Shown: in pieces, positions 12,899-25,327 of the stretch | How the letters are laid out: each line of letters opens with the position of its first letter | Position numbering within the stretch: the stretch's first letter is position 1 | NCBI GenBank assembly: GCA_033060915.1 | Contig: CM065389.1 | Span: forward strand, 13,122,001 to 13,186,000 | DNA from: Euryodendron excelsum | Taxonomy: Eukaryota; Streptophyta; Magnoliopsida; Ericales; Pentaphylacaceae | Direction: 5' to 3' | Length of the DNA: 64,000 bases | Made by a program: the position numbers and the translations under genes | The notes under the pieces: generated by a model | Told to the model about the DNA's origin: nothing | Seen by the model: only the letters and a program-made list of their open reading frames with translations | Databases searched by the model: none

Positions 12899-14293
12899 TT
12901 TTCGATATGTGGCCGGCTATCTCTGTATTCTTTTATTTATTTTTTAACAGCATTTTGTTTTAGTTTTTTTTGGGTTGGTGTATACTGAGAAACTATATAT
13001 CCTAAATAATCATATATATAGACCTCTGTTAGGTTTGCTTACTGGCTGGGTCTCCATGTGATGTCCTGCATTGTAAATTTACAAAAGGGGTGTTTTCTTG
13101 TACTTCTGTTTTCATGTGGTCGATGTTGTTAAATATTATTTGAGATGTTTGTTATAAGGTTAGTCCCTTTGTGTCTGTGTGTATTGTAAAGGAGTTGAAA
13201 GTCTTACTCGATGTGCTGGACTTATCAAAAATAGACATGCAAATATGAGACGTTTTATCGGGGATTAGATTCTCTCCGTTCTATGATTTAGAATGAAAAT
13301 CTCCATTCTGTTGATTAAGGTATTGACACGTCAGTTACTGTAAAAATGAAGAGTTTAGATGAATTGACTTGAAATTTATTTAAAAATAATTGAGTTTATA
13401 GTTATATATAAGAAAATAAATTTTAATACAAAATGACATAATTTTAATAAGACATGTGATAAGATTATATCTAGTTCGTTGATAATGAAATTGAGATCTC
13501 CATTTCAAATCATGAAATGAAGAGAATCCAAATCATTTTTATCTGATGTGCTTTTCTCAATGGTGGGGCACCATAAAACATATGTCTGTTATATGGTAAA
13601 ATTTATTTATACAATTCGGACATCAAAATGCGACAAGTTATGAAGATAAATAACCAAGGGGTATGGTTTATCACTTGAGTTTGCCTAGGTCTGAACTATG
13701 AAATCTCCTTAATGGTACATGGGAAAAGAAATGCATGATTGTTAGCTAATTGGTTTGACATGCTTTCAGTAGTACTGTATGATCCTTTTCTCAATTCACC
13801 AAAGCCTTATTCAAGGTGCTACACTCTGCCAGCAAATGAAATAATCAAGGTGTATGGATGATCCCTTGGTAAATGGTTTGTACATGCTTTCATTAGTCTC
13901 GAGTTTATTACCCGCTCAAATTTCAGCAACTTCACATGATGCTTGAGGTGATAATTGTCCACGTAGGAGAGGGTCCATTTTCTTAGGAAAATTAAAAACC
14001 TCACATGGTTGGGTTAGGTTAGGCTTGGCTGTTGGGGTACAAAATAAATTTGATTTTCAACGCCTTAACAAAAACTAGCATAAACGAGATCCACTACTCT
14101 ATATGAACATCTCAAACAATATTATTATCCAAATCATATGATAACAGAACCAGATAACACCTCTTTCACTAGTTCATAACACAGAGAGAGAGAGAGAGAG
14201 AGACCCAGTAAGCAAACACAAACTCACTCACACAAACATAATTATTTAGGGTAGTTAAAAAGTAAGCAGAAGACATAGAGGGCCACTTCAAAA
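12899..14293. other. Convergent region between genes B and C
   Basis: Holds the 3' flanks of B and C and no gene. The B 3' flank has a block ('ttagtccctt', 'tgtgtatattgtgaaggag'-like) that recurs after D (near 20,080) and after E exon 2 (near 56,555). About 13,640-14,290 matches the 3' flank of gene A. An (AG)n microsatellite sits at about 14,183-14,202. Confidence 0.7.
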
Positions 14294-15095
14294 TTAAAAG
14301 AGGTGGTGGTGCTTCTTTCCATGAGCCTCTTCATCTTCTTTCTTTGCTTCTTTCTTCTCATGATGCTCGTGGAATGCGTATCCACCAGATGCGACTGCAG
14401 CTGCGGCTGCAATTTCCTCCTCTATCTTGTGCTTGTGGGCATGCTCTGGGTCTTTATTTGCCTTGTGCTTCTCATGCTAAAATTTTCATTAGTGTAAATA
14501 CCCAAAAGTAAGAGAAGAAAAGAGTGTTTGTGGATTGTTACCACCAAAAGATTGTAAAGGAAAAAGAAAAAGAAAAGAATTAATTTCTTTTCTTTCTTTG
14601 GTCAAAATCTTTGCAATTAAATCACAGATTCAGAATTCACAAAGATCAGCACTAATTTTAAGAATGAAGATCATATGATCTACAATAGCTACCGATTTTA
14701 AAGAAGAAAAAAGAAGCCAAGTGTAAGGCTCATTTTTTGGGGTGCCATGGACCACCAATCATGACCCATGAGCCTGGTACACATACGTATATCATGTCCA
14801 CATATATATGTATATAAGTAAAGGGATATAACAAGTGTTAGAACATTACCAAGGCATAAGCGCCGGCAGCAACAGCGCCGAGCTCACCGAGGTGCTCATG
14901 ATGCTTGTGTTGCTTCGCTTCCTTCTCATAATCAGGGGTGGGCTCAGAGGCGACAGCGACAACTTCAGTAGTCTCGGTATAGCCGCCCATGCCATCGCCG
15001 GCATATGTAGTCTCAGAATAAGCAACCGCATCAACTGGCTTATCTTCCTCCTTGTGGTGGTGGAAGAGGTGGTGGTGGTGCTTCTCTTCGGCCAT
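14294..15095 (-). CDS. ASR protein C (ABA/WDS domain), two exons
   Basis: Exon 1 14,850-15,095 (82 codons), intron 14,477-14,849 (373 bp, acceptor TAG), exon 2 14,294-14,476; 142 residues, the longest of the cluster. It starts [21 protein letters not shown] roughly 30-residue insert rich in Thr, Glu and Gly (around residues 22-55) precedes the conserved [18 protein letters not shown] segment. Exon 2 ([20 protein letters not shown] ... [10 protein letters not shown]) is nearly identical to that of gene A, confirming A and C as duplicates. The gene diverges from D. Function as for other ASR proteins; the extended acidic linker probably changes spacing between the histidine-rich zinc-binding end and the C-terminal domain (inference). 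No disruption seen. Confidence 0.93.
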
Positions 15096-15158
15096 GGTGG
15101 TAGTGGTGGTGGTGGTGGTGGTGGTGGTGGTGGTGGTGGTGGTGGTGGTGGTGGTGGT
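15096..15158 (-). repeat. (CCA)n leader microsatellite of gene C
   Basis: An almost pure GGT run on the plus strand, about 60 bp, directly upstream of the gene C start codon and so in the 5' leader. It would be expected to vary in length between individuals. Confidence 0.9.
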
Positions 15159-15257
15159 TACAAAAGTACAGTGACAGTGAATACAGAAGTGGAAATATGG
15201 GAAAGTGGTTGTTGTTTATCAGATTGTGATGATCTGTGGGAGACTAATGGATGGTTC

Positions 15258-15265
15258 TATTTATA
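15258..15265 (-). promoter_or_regulatory. TATA box of gene C
   Basis: TATAAATA on the minus strand in the same context as the gene A TATA box, 163 bp upstream of the ATG; the (CCA)n expansion accounts for the greater distance. Confidence 0.65.
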
Positions 15266-18200
15266 AGTGAAAATAGTGAGGTAAAGAGTCCAGATCTTGG
15301 GCCTATCGTGGGGTGGCATTAAATTGTGTGATGGACGGTGAGGGTTTCGCAAAGGTTCACGCATCATTTGCCTTCTTTCAATAAAAAGTGAGATCTCTCT
15401 CTACAATTAACCGCACTCAAATGGTAAACAAAACCTTAAAGATTTCAGTTGAAAAAAGTTAGATATTTGTTTACAAAACCCATAATACGAACTTCACTAG
15501 ATATATGACCTAATTAATTTAAGATATACCAATGTCAAGTAATAGAAAACGAATGGACGGAGTTCGACAGGTGTGGATTACTTGACGCATTTTTTTAATT
15601 TTAATATCCGCTGTTTCTTCATCAATAAGCCACTTCATGATCACTTTTCTTGTATGATTGTATCGAACGGTGATGTGGGACAGTGGGTGGGTACATAGAG
15701 TTAAACAAGAAACAGCATATTTCTCCAAAGAGAATGAAGTTGGAGAGTCATGTTCAGAAAAAGGCAAAAAAAGAAAATAGTTGGAGTGAGCTCCCAAATA
15801 AATAGGGTAGTGAACTCTCTCTCTCTCTCTCTCTCTCTCCCTCTCTAAAGCACTTGACTAATGTCCAAACAATTTTCCAATCTCCACTATCATATGCTTT
15901 GAGCAATTGCCATGATAAATTGTCGGGGCAGTCTCAATGGTAAAGGCTCAAACTCAAAGCAAAGGTAGATTTCTCATCATCTTGTTTATCACTTTAACAG
16001 TTTCGCGTGGGACTTTTCCATACTAAATATAATGAGCTATATGCTAATTCGGGTTTCACCTCCGAATTTTCTATGTAAAACACTACACATAATTTAATTT
16101 CTCACTACATTTTTTCATTCAAAGATACAAGTGAATAGGTCTTTATGTATTTGTTAAGAAAAATGTTATTCTTTTAGAAAATTTGTACACTCTTACCAAA
16201 ATGATGTGATAATGGCTTTTTTTATAATTAAAATGAGTCATCATGATGAGTGTTTAGTTCTAGAATGAATGTGTTTCATTCAATCACACCATGGTGATAA
16301 ATTCTATATGAATTTTTTAATTGTATAACACTATTTATTTATTAATATGGGTCCTATATTCTTTTTCTAAGGTGAGAAAATGAGATAAGAAATCAGTACT
16401 CATTTTCTAATAATCATTATATTAAAATCCAAAGTTTGGAAGAACCAATAGCTGCATCAACTTGGCATATTCATAGCTGAGTGAAGTCTTGTTTCTTTAC
16501 CCTTTCAGAGTTTTAAGTAAGTTACAGTTTACAAACCAATTAGACATTTTAGTAGGTGTGAAAGAATAGAATTAATGCCAAATACCAAAAATACCAAAGA
16601 TTACACCATTAATCACGGCAGGTCTTTTGTATATCTCATGTAGTCTTTATCCAAATTAATACTGGCCGGTTAGTGGGTTCCCCACATAAATGTGGGATCC
16701 AATGCTACAATCTGTCCAACTTCCACTAGATATGGCCGACACTATGTACTTCTATTGAGTTGATTTTAACAACGGTTAATTAAAGCTAAAAAGAAAAGGC
16801 CTCTACCTATATCTAATCTTAAGCTTTTACTCATAGCTAAACTTTCTTTTGTACTTTTATCATGTGGTTCTGAGATCTTGAAATCAAAGGGAATGGAATA
16901 TACCCGTATTTGGATCTAACTCCAAGACTGTCACATTATTTTAATTGAGCTATTCCAAAAATTGTACGCAACCACAAGTTTTACACTAATAAATGAAGAT
17001 ACATTTTCTATTAAAAATAAAGGGGAAATGTAAGTAAAGGGAATTATCAAAAATAAATAAATGAGTAAATAATTAAATTCGAGTGATATTTATAACGTGG
17101 ATCCAAGTTGTTTCTTCAGAGAAAATGATTTCATGATAAAAGCTAATACCATTCCGGTCCCCTCTTTACTCTGTTGGGTGCAAAATTGATACGTGTTCCG
17201 CCAAGTTGATGAGATTTTGAACGGTTACACTTCAATAGATATATGAAAAGTTAACAATAGTTTGATCTCACTTATGACTCATTTTGTATCAACAACTTTA
17301 AAGTTCCTGTGAGATACTACTTAGAAAAAACTCTACTCTTATTGAAAGTTATTTCATTAAGTATTTTGTTTTAAAATGACATGTCTCAATTGACCCGTAT
17401 AAATTTTTGTTTGTTTGTGTAGCGATATTACTCTATTAATTTGAGCTCAGTACCTCAGTGGTGCCATGGGGTGAGGTAGGATGGGGTTTTTGAGTGTGTT
17501 CAGAGACCTCCTTTTATGGAAGAAGGAAGAGACTATGCATGATCGTAAGATACAGAGTTTGCATAGGCTTTCATCGTAAGCTAAATGGTTTGTATATATT
17601 AAGAGAACAGGTATGATACCTCGAAGGTACCGTACCTTGACAGTAGTTGCCATTTGGACGGATCATAATTACCACTTACACTGATAACAAGTATTGTTCA
17701 ATGTAGTAACAGTAACCACATAGTGATAACTACAGTTCATATATGTGGTAGCTGTCAGTGACATTTGTGATAACTGTTTTTTTTTTTTTTAACAAGAACA
17801 CCTCAAATTTTTTCAAAGATCCAATCGTAAAAACATTTTTCTTTTTTTAATCTAACAGTTGAGATTGCAAAGTACGGGTACTTCAGAAAACTCTTGAAGG
17901 TACCTCAGAAAAATTCTTACATTGATTTGTTTAGCTTCTTCTCCTACCAATCAAATCTTAATTAAGGAGAACCTTCAATACAAAAGCACATAAGATCATC
18001 AAGGGGTATAATAGTCTAAGCCAAATTTCACCCACTACCATCAAATGAGGCTAGTGGTTTTCCCACATTTGAAAAATCAGCAAAAGCGAAATTTCCACGA
18101 ATCAGATGTTACATACATTTTCTTTCTTAGGACATAAGCAATGGCACACGGACCGGTAACTAAGGTTGGCCACGCAGTTTGGGACACGCACTCAAGTTCT

Positions 18201-18387
18201 GATTTTCAACAACAACTCGTTCACAATACACACCTAAACAGGGGCACGAACATTCTAAGAAACACGAAGAACACGTCTTTTTACGAAGTCATCGTCACAT
18301 AGAGACCCAGTAAGCAAACCAAACGCGGCTCTAAGAACTTCCATTACAAGCGTGTTGATGCCACCCTAGAAACGCGTTACAATCACG
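15266..18387. other. Divergent intergenic region between ASR C and D
   Basis: No gene. It is the second copy of the A/B intergenic unit (blocks match 9.6-12.3 kb). It includes a (CT)n tract near 15,815-15,845 and, at about 17,575-17,935, a segment bounded by 'gaaggtacc' motifs in opposite order that may be a small mobile element. The ORF at 15,519-15,797 has no recognisable product. Confidence 0.65.
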
Positions 18388-18395
18388 TATAAATA
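18388..18395 (+). promoter_or_regulatory. TATA box of gene D, overlapping ACGT core
   Basis: The context is 'aatcacgtataaatag': an ACGT core, as in ABA-response elements, abuts the TATA box. The same arrangement occurs before gene E (27,527). The upstream 'cgcgttacaa' block is shared with B and E. Confidence 0.6.
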
Positions 18396-18514
18396 GCAAT
18401 ACTTTCATTAGTCTTCCATAGGCCATCCATCAAAAACCTTTCAAATAGGAGCTTTCGCATATACGTCCCTACTTTTGCCTCCTCACTTACATCATATTTT
18501 TGCAACCATCACCC

Positions 18515-19910
18515 ATGGCTGAACAGAAACATCACCACCTCCACCGCCTCCACCACCACAAGGAGGAGGAAGGGAAGCCCCATAATTATGAGAAAGAGGC
18601 GAAGCAACACAAGCATCGTGAGCACCTCGGCCAGCTCGGTGCCGTTGCTGCTGGCACTTATGCATTGGTAATGTTCAAATACTTTGTTGTATATAGGATC
18701 CGTTTGAAAGTTGATGTCAATTTTTATTTTTTGTTGTGTGTCATAGATGTATATTTTTATTTTTTATTTTTTATGATCTGGTAATGACATTTGTAGGTTG
18801 TCGTTCTACTAACAGTACCAGACCAATGTTTTAAAATAAAAAAACACACATATTTTACTTTTTTTTATTTTTAAAAAACAAAAAACATTTACCAAATGAA
18901 CTCATACATTTCGATATGTTTTGTGTGTAATTGTATGTGGGACAAATCAGCAATTGTAACTTGACTTACAAGGAATGAATTCTCGAGCAGCCCAACCAAG
19001 CACAAGCGTGAATGGTTGGTGTTTGTGGAATCCAAATCTTCTACTTTCTTAGTATGTCTCCTTCTCTGTCTTCTTAATTTCCTTGGTTCACGTTATTAAT
19101 GTGAAATATATGAAGATTTATTACTAAAGAAACTTTTTTTTTTTACATATTTTTGTATTTATTACATTGATAATGTGAATCAATGATATTAAGAGAGCAG
19201 AAAAGGAAACATACCAAGGAAGCAGATGATCTGAATTCGTGCATGTGCATGTCCGTTAGTACGGCAAGAGAATTATAACTCCTTATATTAAGGTTGATAA
19301 AAACAACTTAATAACACTCAAACTTTATGGCCAATGGTGCACGAAATAAGACGTAGTTTGATATATGAGATTTTCTTCCACTTTAACATGATCATAGTAG
19401 CCTGATATGCTGAACTAGTCAAGGGAATTGAGAACGGCAAGTGGTTAAAGAAACTTTTCCATGCAGAGAGAAAATTGTTGTTTCTCATGAACTGCATTCA
19501 GAAAACGAATTTTACTGACACTATAGAATTTCAAGGAAAATTGTTCCATATAAAATTCTTATTTTTAATATTTATTTGACTTTTTTTAAAGAAAAAGAAG
19601 GCAAATTGCAACTTTCTATTTACTTTATATATTTACACGCTTTTGTTTTTCTTCTTTCTTTTTGGTGGAAATCATCCACAAATTTTATATATAGTTCATT
19701 TGTTTCATTTTTTGCCTCATTATTGTCATTTCCACATTATGAAAATTTCAGCACGAGAAGCACAAGACAAAGAAAGACCCGGAGAATGCCCACAAGCACA
19801 AGATAAAGGAAGAAATCGCAGCTGCAATTGCTATTGGAGCCACTGGATATGCATTCCACGAGCATCATGAGAAGAAAGCAGCCAAGAAGGAAGCAAAAGC
19901 TCATGGATAG
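18515..19910 (+). CDS. ASR protein D, C-terminally truncated
   Basis: Exon 1 18,515-18,667 (51 codons), intron 18,668-19,751 (1,084 bp, GT-AG), exon 2 19,752-19,910; 103 residues. It starts [19 protein letters not shown] and lacks the Val/Ala/Tyr linker present in B and E. The ABA/WDS core is intact: [17 protein letters not shown] joined to [20 protein letters not shown]. The frame ends AKAHG and a TAG where every paralogue continues KKHHHHLF (or similar), so an AAG codon appears to have become TAG. This removes the C-terminal Lys/His cluster implicated in metal and DNA binding in this family. The intron is two to ten times longer than in A-C. The gene may be functional with altered binding or on the way to loss. 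Confidence 0.85.
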
Positions 19911-22009
19911 AAGCAGTTTTAATATTTTGACTTAGTGACTCTCTCTATGTATTCTTTTGTTTGTTTATTTTTATGGCCTGTTAGGTTTGCGTACTGAGTC
20001 TATATGTGGTGATTTTCGAACTTCTGTATTCATGTAATGTTGATAATAATATAGTTTCGGATGTTTTTTTTATAAGGTTAGTCCCTTGTCTATGTGTATA
20101 TTGTGAAGGTGTTGAAAATCAATATGATTTAAGTTACTGTTTATAAACCAATTGAACGTTTTAGTAGGTGAAAGTACATAATTAATGTCAAATACCAAAA
20201 ATACCCAGATTACACCAGTAATCACGGCAGGTATTTTGTATATCTCATGTAGTCTTTATCCACCCGAATATACACATATGCACATATATTTGTAAACATA
20301 TATATATATATATATATATATTTGGGGTCCCCAACATAGATTTGGGGTCCAATGCAACCAGGCGGAGGTGGCTAATATCCAAAGGGGCACTTGCCCCTCC
20401 TCAACTTTGAAAAAATTTACTTTTATCCATAGTTTCCAAAATAAAATTAAAATGTGTCCCTTAAAAATTTCTAAATGCCCCCATAAAATTTAAAGCCTAT
20501 ATTTTAAAAATAATTTTCACTTTACCCCTCAAATTTTGAAAAGTCAACAATTTTTTCCCTCAATTTTAGAAATAATTTTCAATCAGGCCCCTCAAATTTT
20601 TAAAAAGTTCTAATTTTACCTCTAATTTTAGTAATATTTTTCAATTTCTATTATGAAAATATATAAATGTTTACCTTAAATAATTATTTTACTTTAAAAA
20701 CCCATTTATATATTAATAAAAGTTAATATATATTATATATATATTAAATAAAATGTTCCAATGTTGATTAAAAATAAAAAAAATTCTTGGTTGTAATTAA
20801 TGTTTGCCCCTGGATTAATTTCTTGGCTCTGCCACTAAATGCGACAACCTGTCCAACTTCCACTAGATATATGCCCTACACTATATACTTCAATTGAGTT
20901 GATTATTGTTAAATTAAGTTAAAAAGAACAAAGCCTTTACCCTATAGCTAATCTTTCTTTTTCTCCTTTTATTACGTGGTTCTGAGATGTTGAAATTAAA
21001 GAGAGAAATGGAATATACTGGTGTTTGGAGCTACCTTGAGAAATAAGAGGGTGATTCTAGAGAAATAGAAAAATAATACACGAAATGCATACAAAAATGA
21101 AGTGATAAATTTATATCTAATAATTTCAAACCAAATACCACCTTTCAGGAAGGCAGCACTGCCACATAACTCTAATTGAGCTAATGCAAAAATTGAAAGC
21201 AAATAAATTTCAAGATACATTTGCCATTCAAAAGAAAGGGGAAATGTAAGTAAAGACAACTATAAAATACTAAATAAATGATCAAATAAATAAAGTGAAA
21301 AGTTGTAGTTGGTTTAAAAAAAGGTGGAAGAACGCGACTAAGCAAGTGGCAAGTGACAAACTTACCTGGGCGTGACCATGTGAAGTATCCTATTCCATGA
21401 ATTACTGAAATGAAATCTAAAGGGATGACAAAGTAAAAATAAAAGTATATAATGTATGTGTATATGGATGTGTATTAGTATGCAGGCTCAAATGATATCC
21501 ATACACCAGTTTTCTATCTTTTCTTAATTACATGCTATACAAGGTGATTTGTTTGAGTAAAAATTTATAGCTTTGATTCAAGTTGTTTCCTGATGAAAGG
21601 TTTCATGATCAAAGCTAATACCCACCCGGCCCCTTCTTTACCATGTTAATTGGGTGCAAAATTAAGATTTGTTCCTCCAAGTTGATGAGATTTTGGACGG
21701 TTAGCCTTCGATAGATATATGAACAGCTAAGAATAGTCTGATCTCATTCATTATTCATTTTGTATCAAGAAATTTGAAGTTTTAGTTTCTCAAGACCCAA
21801 AAAAAAAAGAAAAGAAAAGAAAAGAAAACTCTATACTTATACAATTCTATACAGAATTCTTTGCCAACACAATGTTGTGGTGGCATTTTTGTAACTAAAA
21901 ACTATGTTAATGCCTATTTGTTTTAAGATGACATGACTCAATTCAACCGTGTGCATTTTTTGTTTGTGTAGCAACATTAGTCTATTAATTATACCTTAGC
22001 TCAGTACCC
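19911..22009 (+). other. Orphan ASR promoter-side unit without a gene
   Basis: After the 3' flank of D (to about 20,110), sequence homologous to 16,500-17,440 follows: 'taatcacggcaggt', 'ccacttgattag'-type blocks, 'gatcaaagctaatacc' near 21,610 and 'ttagctcagtacc' near 22,000. This is the intergenic side of an ASR unit. No minus-strand ASR gene corresponding to A or C is found, so part of the unit has been lost. Homology stops at about 22,009, where retroelement sequence begins. Confidence 0.65.
20356..20837. mobile_element. MITE-like insertion with 5-bp target duplication
   Basis: A 482-bp AT-rich insertion flanked by AATGC (20,351-20,355 and 20,838-20,842). The paralogous site near 16,695 has no insertion and reads straight through ('ccaatgc' into 'acaatctgtccaac'), giving an internal empty-site control. 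The ends carry imperfect inverted GGCGGAG...GGGGCA motifs. This GGCGGAGCC-type terminus is common among plant non-autonomous repeats. No coding capacity. Confidence 0.7.
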
Positions 22010-24284
22010 TAATTGCACTCTAAAAGTGTAATCATCACACCTTAATTAATGTTTTGTTAGCCTTAGTTTAGGATTATATATGTTTTTGGTACTAATTACT
22101 TTTATCTTGCCTTATGCAGAATTGGAGATGAAAAAGAGCAAATAGGACAAGGAACTAGAGCATCGTTTGAACGGTTGAGAAGATTCAGAGAGCATGTTTT
22201 CGCATTTGAAGCAGGTTAGCAATTAGGGCAGAAATTCAGAGAGAGTTAAAGGGCATTAGCTTCCTGTTAGCTAGCTGTTCAAACTGTCACTAGACCGTTC
22301 ATACGGTCTACGCAGGCTCAACATATAAAGGCAGTTTTGTACCCCAATTTGGGGATTGAATCGTTTTGAAAGATGTTTGAAAATTGAGCCCCCACAAGGG
22401 AATGGGTATTGTAATTAAAGTATAAAATCCGATGAGTACCAAAGTCGATTTTCTCGATAAGCAAACCAAATATAGACTACTAACACTTGGCAAAGACTAA
22501 ACTAACTCGAATTGAATAGCAACTAAGTAAATTGAATCTAAGCAATAAAAAAAACCAAAAATATATTTGAGATTGGAGAGATTTTGATTAACAACTAAAG
22601 CAAATCTATTCAATCTATTATAGCAATCAAAGCAATTGATGACTATATTGAGATGCAATTAAAAATGATCTTGGATACAATTGATTCAATCTACCAATTC
22701 CTACAAGAAATTTAATAGAGGATTGTGTAACTAAAATCAAGGATCACTCCATGGATCCTTGATTCGAAATATTTTGACTATAAAATCATGAATTCACACT
22801 TAATAAAGTATAAATTTGTATTCAATTCAAAGAATCAAAGAAGCAATCCATCAATTGTGCAATTTCTATACCAATTTGAGAATTGTGCATAGAAATTACT
22901 AATAGTGATTATAAATTTAAGTTTTCTATAGATCTACAACCCAACTAAGATGAATTTAGAGAAATCGTAGGATAAATCATTGCATTTTAGATACCTTCAT
23001 TGAAACCCTTGAATTCCCTGATAGATCTTCACAATTGAAACCCTTAAGGGTTTTGTTGGCATAGTATATCACGTACGGTTTCTTGTCTACCCTCTACCTT
23101 AAAACAACCCCCACCGCATAATCACTCTCATTACACATTAACTCGAATGGTAAAAACCAATCGGGGGATCTAATAATCGGTGCGGTGATTAGAAGCCCTT
23201 TGTGCTTGTCAAAAGCTTTTTGGCATTGAGGTATCTAAACAAATGGCACATCTTGTGAAAGAAGGTAGTATAAAGGTCAAGAAGTAGCACTCTTTTCTTC
23301 TTGTTTGGAGTCCTCAATCTTGAACTCCTCTCTCTCTCTCTAGTTTTGCATTCAATAATTGCCGCACTCACCTCAAGAGTGTCCTCATGGGACTCAAAAT
23401 CTTGGGGAAAAATCGTAGTGATTAATCTCATATCGGTACCGGAAATACAGGCCGGTATGTACCATACCGTATCGACCTTCATACGGTACAAATGAATGTG
23501 AATACTGTACTAGCTAAGGTACCGACCAATACCAGACAATACCGGTGGTACCAGATTTATCAGACGGTACTGGTTTTGTATAATTTATTTTAAAATAATT
23601 TAATTTTATTGTCTTTTGATGATAATTGTCAATTAAAATTTATTCTAGGCATATACTAGACAATAATATGTCTTTCAAGTATTTTTAAATATATATTTGG
23701 GTTGGATAACACTTTTACATTATATTAAAACCCTTGACATCTTAAATATATATATTTTTATAGTATATAATATTTATAACAATAAATTTGAGATGGTACC
23801 GGTAATGCACCAGTATCGATATGTACCATACCAATAGTAAAAATGGTACCTTGGCCGGTATGAGATCGATAACTATGAAAAAAATAGTGTGTTCGATGAT
23901 GTTCTCACTCTTAAGGGTAGAGGTAGGATGAACTTATTCTTGGTGAGGGTTAAAATTAGGGTGGGCTTTACTAAAACTCTCATGTTCGATGGTTGTGTCT
24001 TGGACATTCAAGACTTCCACTAATAAGGTTATTTGACCCTTTATATTGGCTAATATGCTTTGTGTCCGTTTTAGAGATGCTAGTTGGAGATCCTCGCCAA
24101 AAGACTCATTGATTGGAGAGGAATATATAATATGCTCATGGTAAGGATAAATTAGTAATGAAGCTTGATAATGGTCAAATGGTTCTTGGTAGTGATAAAA
24201 TGATTGTGATGCTTGATAATAAGCAAAGGGCTCTTGACAAAGTTGAGGTGATGCTAAATATTGATGTGAAAATATGTCCTCATG
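22010..24284 (-). pseudogene. Decayed Ty3/gypsy relic: gag and RNase H remnants
   Basis: On the minus strand, about 23,885-24,284 encodes a gag-like stretch rich in Tyr/Gln/His (HYQEPFDHYQASLL, INESFGEDLQLASLKRTQS) with one stop in about 130 codons. About 23,030-23,280 encodes a clear RNase H fragment: KAFDKHKGLLITAPIIRSPD and VIYYANKTLKGFNCEDL with one internal stop. A MITE-like repeat (23,416-23,875) separates them, and protease and reverse transcriptase are missing, so the relic is deleted as well as interrupted. The stretch 22,010-23,030 is noncoding debris, including an LTR-like promoter (ACATATAAAGG near 22,320). It resembles Athila-type gypsy elements, but the lineage is uncertain. Confidence 0.65.
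23416..23875. mobile_element. MITE-like element with inverted termini
   Basis: About 460 bp with imperfect terminal inverted repeats (TAGTGATTAATCTCATATCGG at the left against the complement of a right end reading TAGTTATCGATCTCATACCGG), further GGTACC/CCGGTA-rich subterminal motifs and an AT-rich core. It splits gag-derived sequence of the surrounding relic. No clear target duplication. Confidence 0.5.
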
Positions 24285-25327
24285 TCCCCTATCAAGATTG
24301 AATTGATTACACCACCCCCTTAAGTTATTTCAAAGCATTTTCAAAACTCACTTGAGTTGTTTCAAAAACATTTCAAAACTCTCTATAGTTAATTTTAACA
24401 AAAAAAAGAAAAAAAACATTCAAAGTCATCTTCAAACTCATTTTCAAAAACACTTCAAACATCTCAAGTCCTATTTCAAAGACATTTTTCTAGAACTCTC
24501 AAGTTTTCTTTTACAAAAACCTTAAAGCGTCTTCAAACATTTTCAAAGACCTCAATGTGTCTTCAAAACATTCCAAGGGCCTCAATGTGCCTTTTTTTTA
24601 TTGGGTCCTTTCCTGAACTACAAATAACCTAATTCTCGTCAAATGAGATATGTAGACAACTTAAAATGATGCGGTTATAACTTTTATTTCAACTCAAGTT
24701 TCCTTTTCAAAAGTTTTCATCAAGTCAAATTTTTCATCCCAAATCACTTCAAAACTTTCTATTTTCAAACATATTTTAAAAAACATGTATCATGCATCAT
24801 TTATCCAAAAAGTCATAGCCAAACGCCATTTTCAAAACTCTAAAGTGGATACAAATGGACAATTAGTAACCAGTGATTCAAGTGAGTGAAGGGTGATTCA
24901 ACGTGTAGGTATCGAAAGGGCAGGACAAGGTGATAATCTTAGAATATCTTCTCTACACGTAACCAACCCTAGACCATGGATTTCTATTTTGAAGACCAAA
25001 ATCAGAGTCATGTTTTCAAAAGGACTTTCAAAACAATATTAAGACCTCTTTGTCAAAAACTTTTTTAAAAATGACATTTTCAAAACCTTTTCAAAAAACC
25101 TAAATTTAGTATTCGGATTGCACTTAGTTTTAAGTAACCTAACACATTTTTAACTATGTTAGGTGGCAACTCTCATTTTTTTTTTCTTTCAAAAAGCCCT
25201 TAAATCAAATCAAGTTTTCACATTCAAACCTAGTCGCACTCGTCCTTCTAGGAAGATGAGTACTAACAAAAGAATACCGTGTTTTTTCCTGAGCCAAAAG
25301 GACTTGGTTTAAAAACTGGGGAGCAAC
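24285..25327 (+). mobile_element. Diverged 3' part of a giant-LTR family member
   Basis: It contains degenerate TTTTCAAAAC/TTTCAAAG repeats and a block equivalent to 'cgaactacgattgacctgat' (near 24,610). The 'gtaggtatcgaaagggc ... ctacacgtaaccaaccct' block (near 24,905-24,970) and 'ttaggtggcaactctc' (near 25,160) match the 3' kilobase of copies ending at 36,465, 44,843 and 49,294. It ends near 'gagcaaca'. Strong divergence marks it as old. Confidence 0.6.

Noticed and set aside
17575..17935. Possible small transposon between 'gaaggtacc' motifs
   Set aside because: The inverted motifs are short and imperfect and no target duplication was seen; left only as a comment in the intergenic entry.
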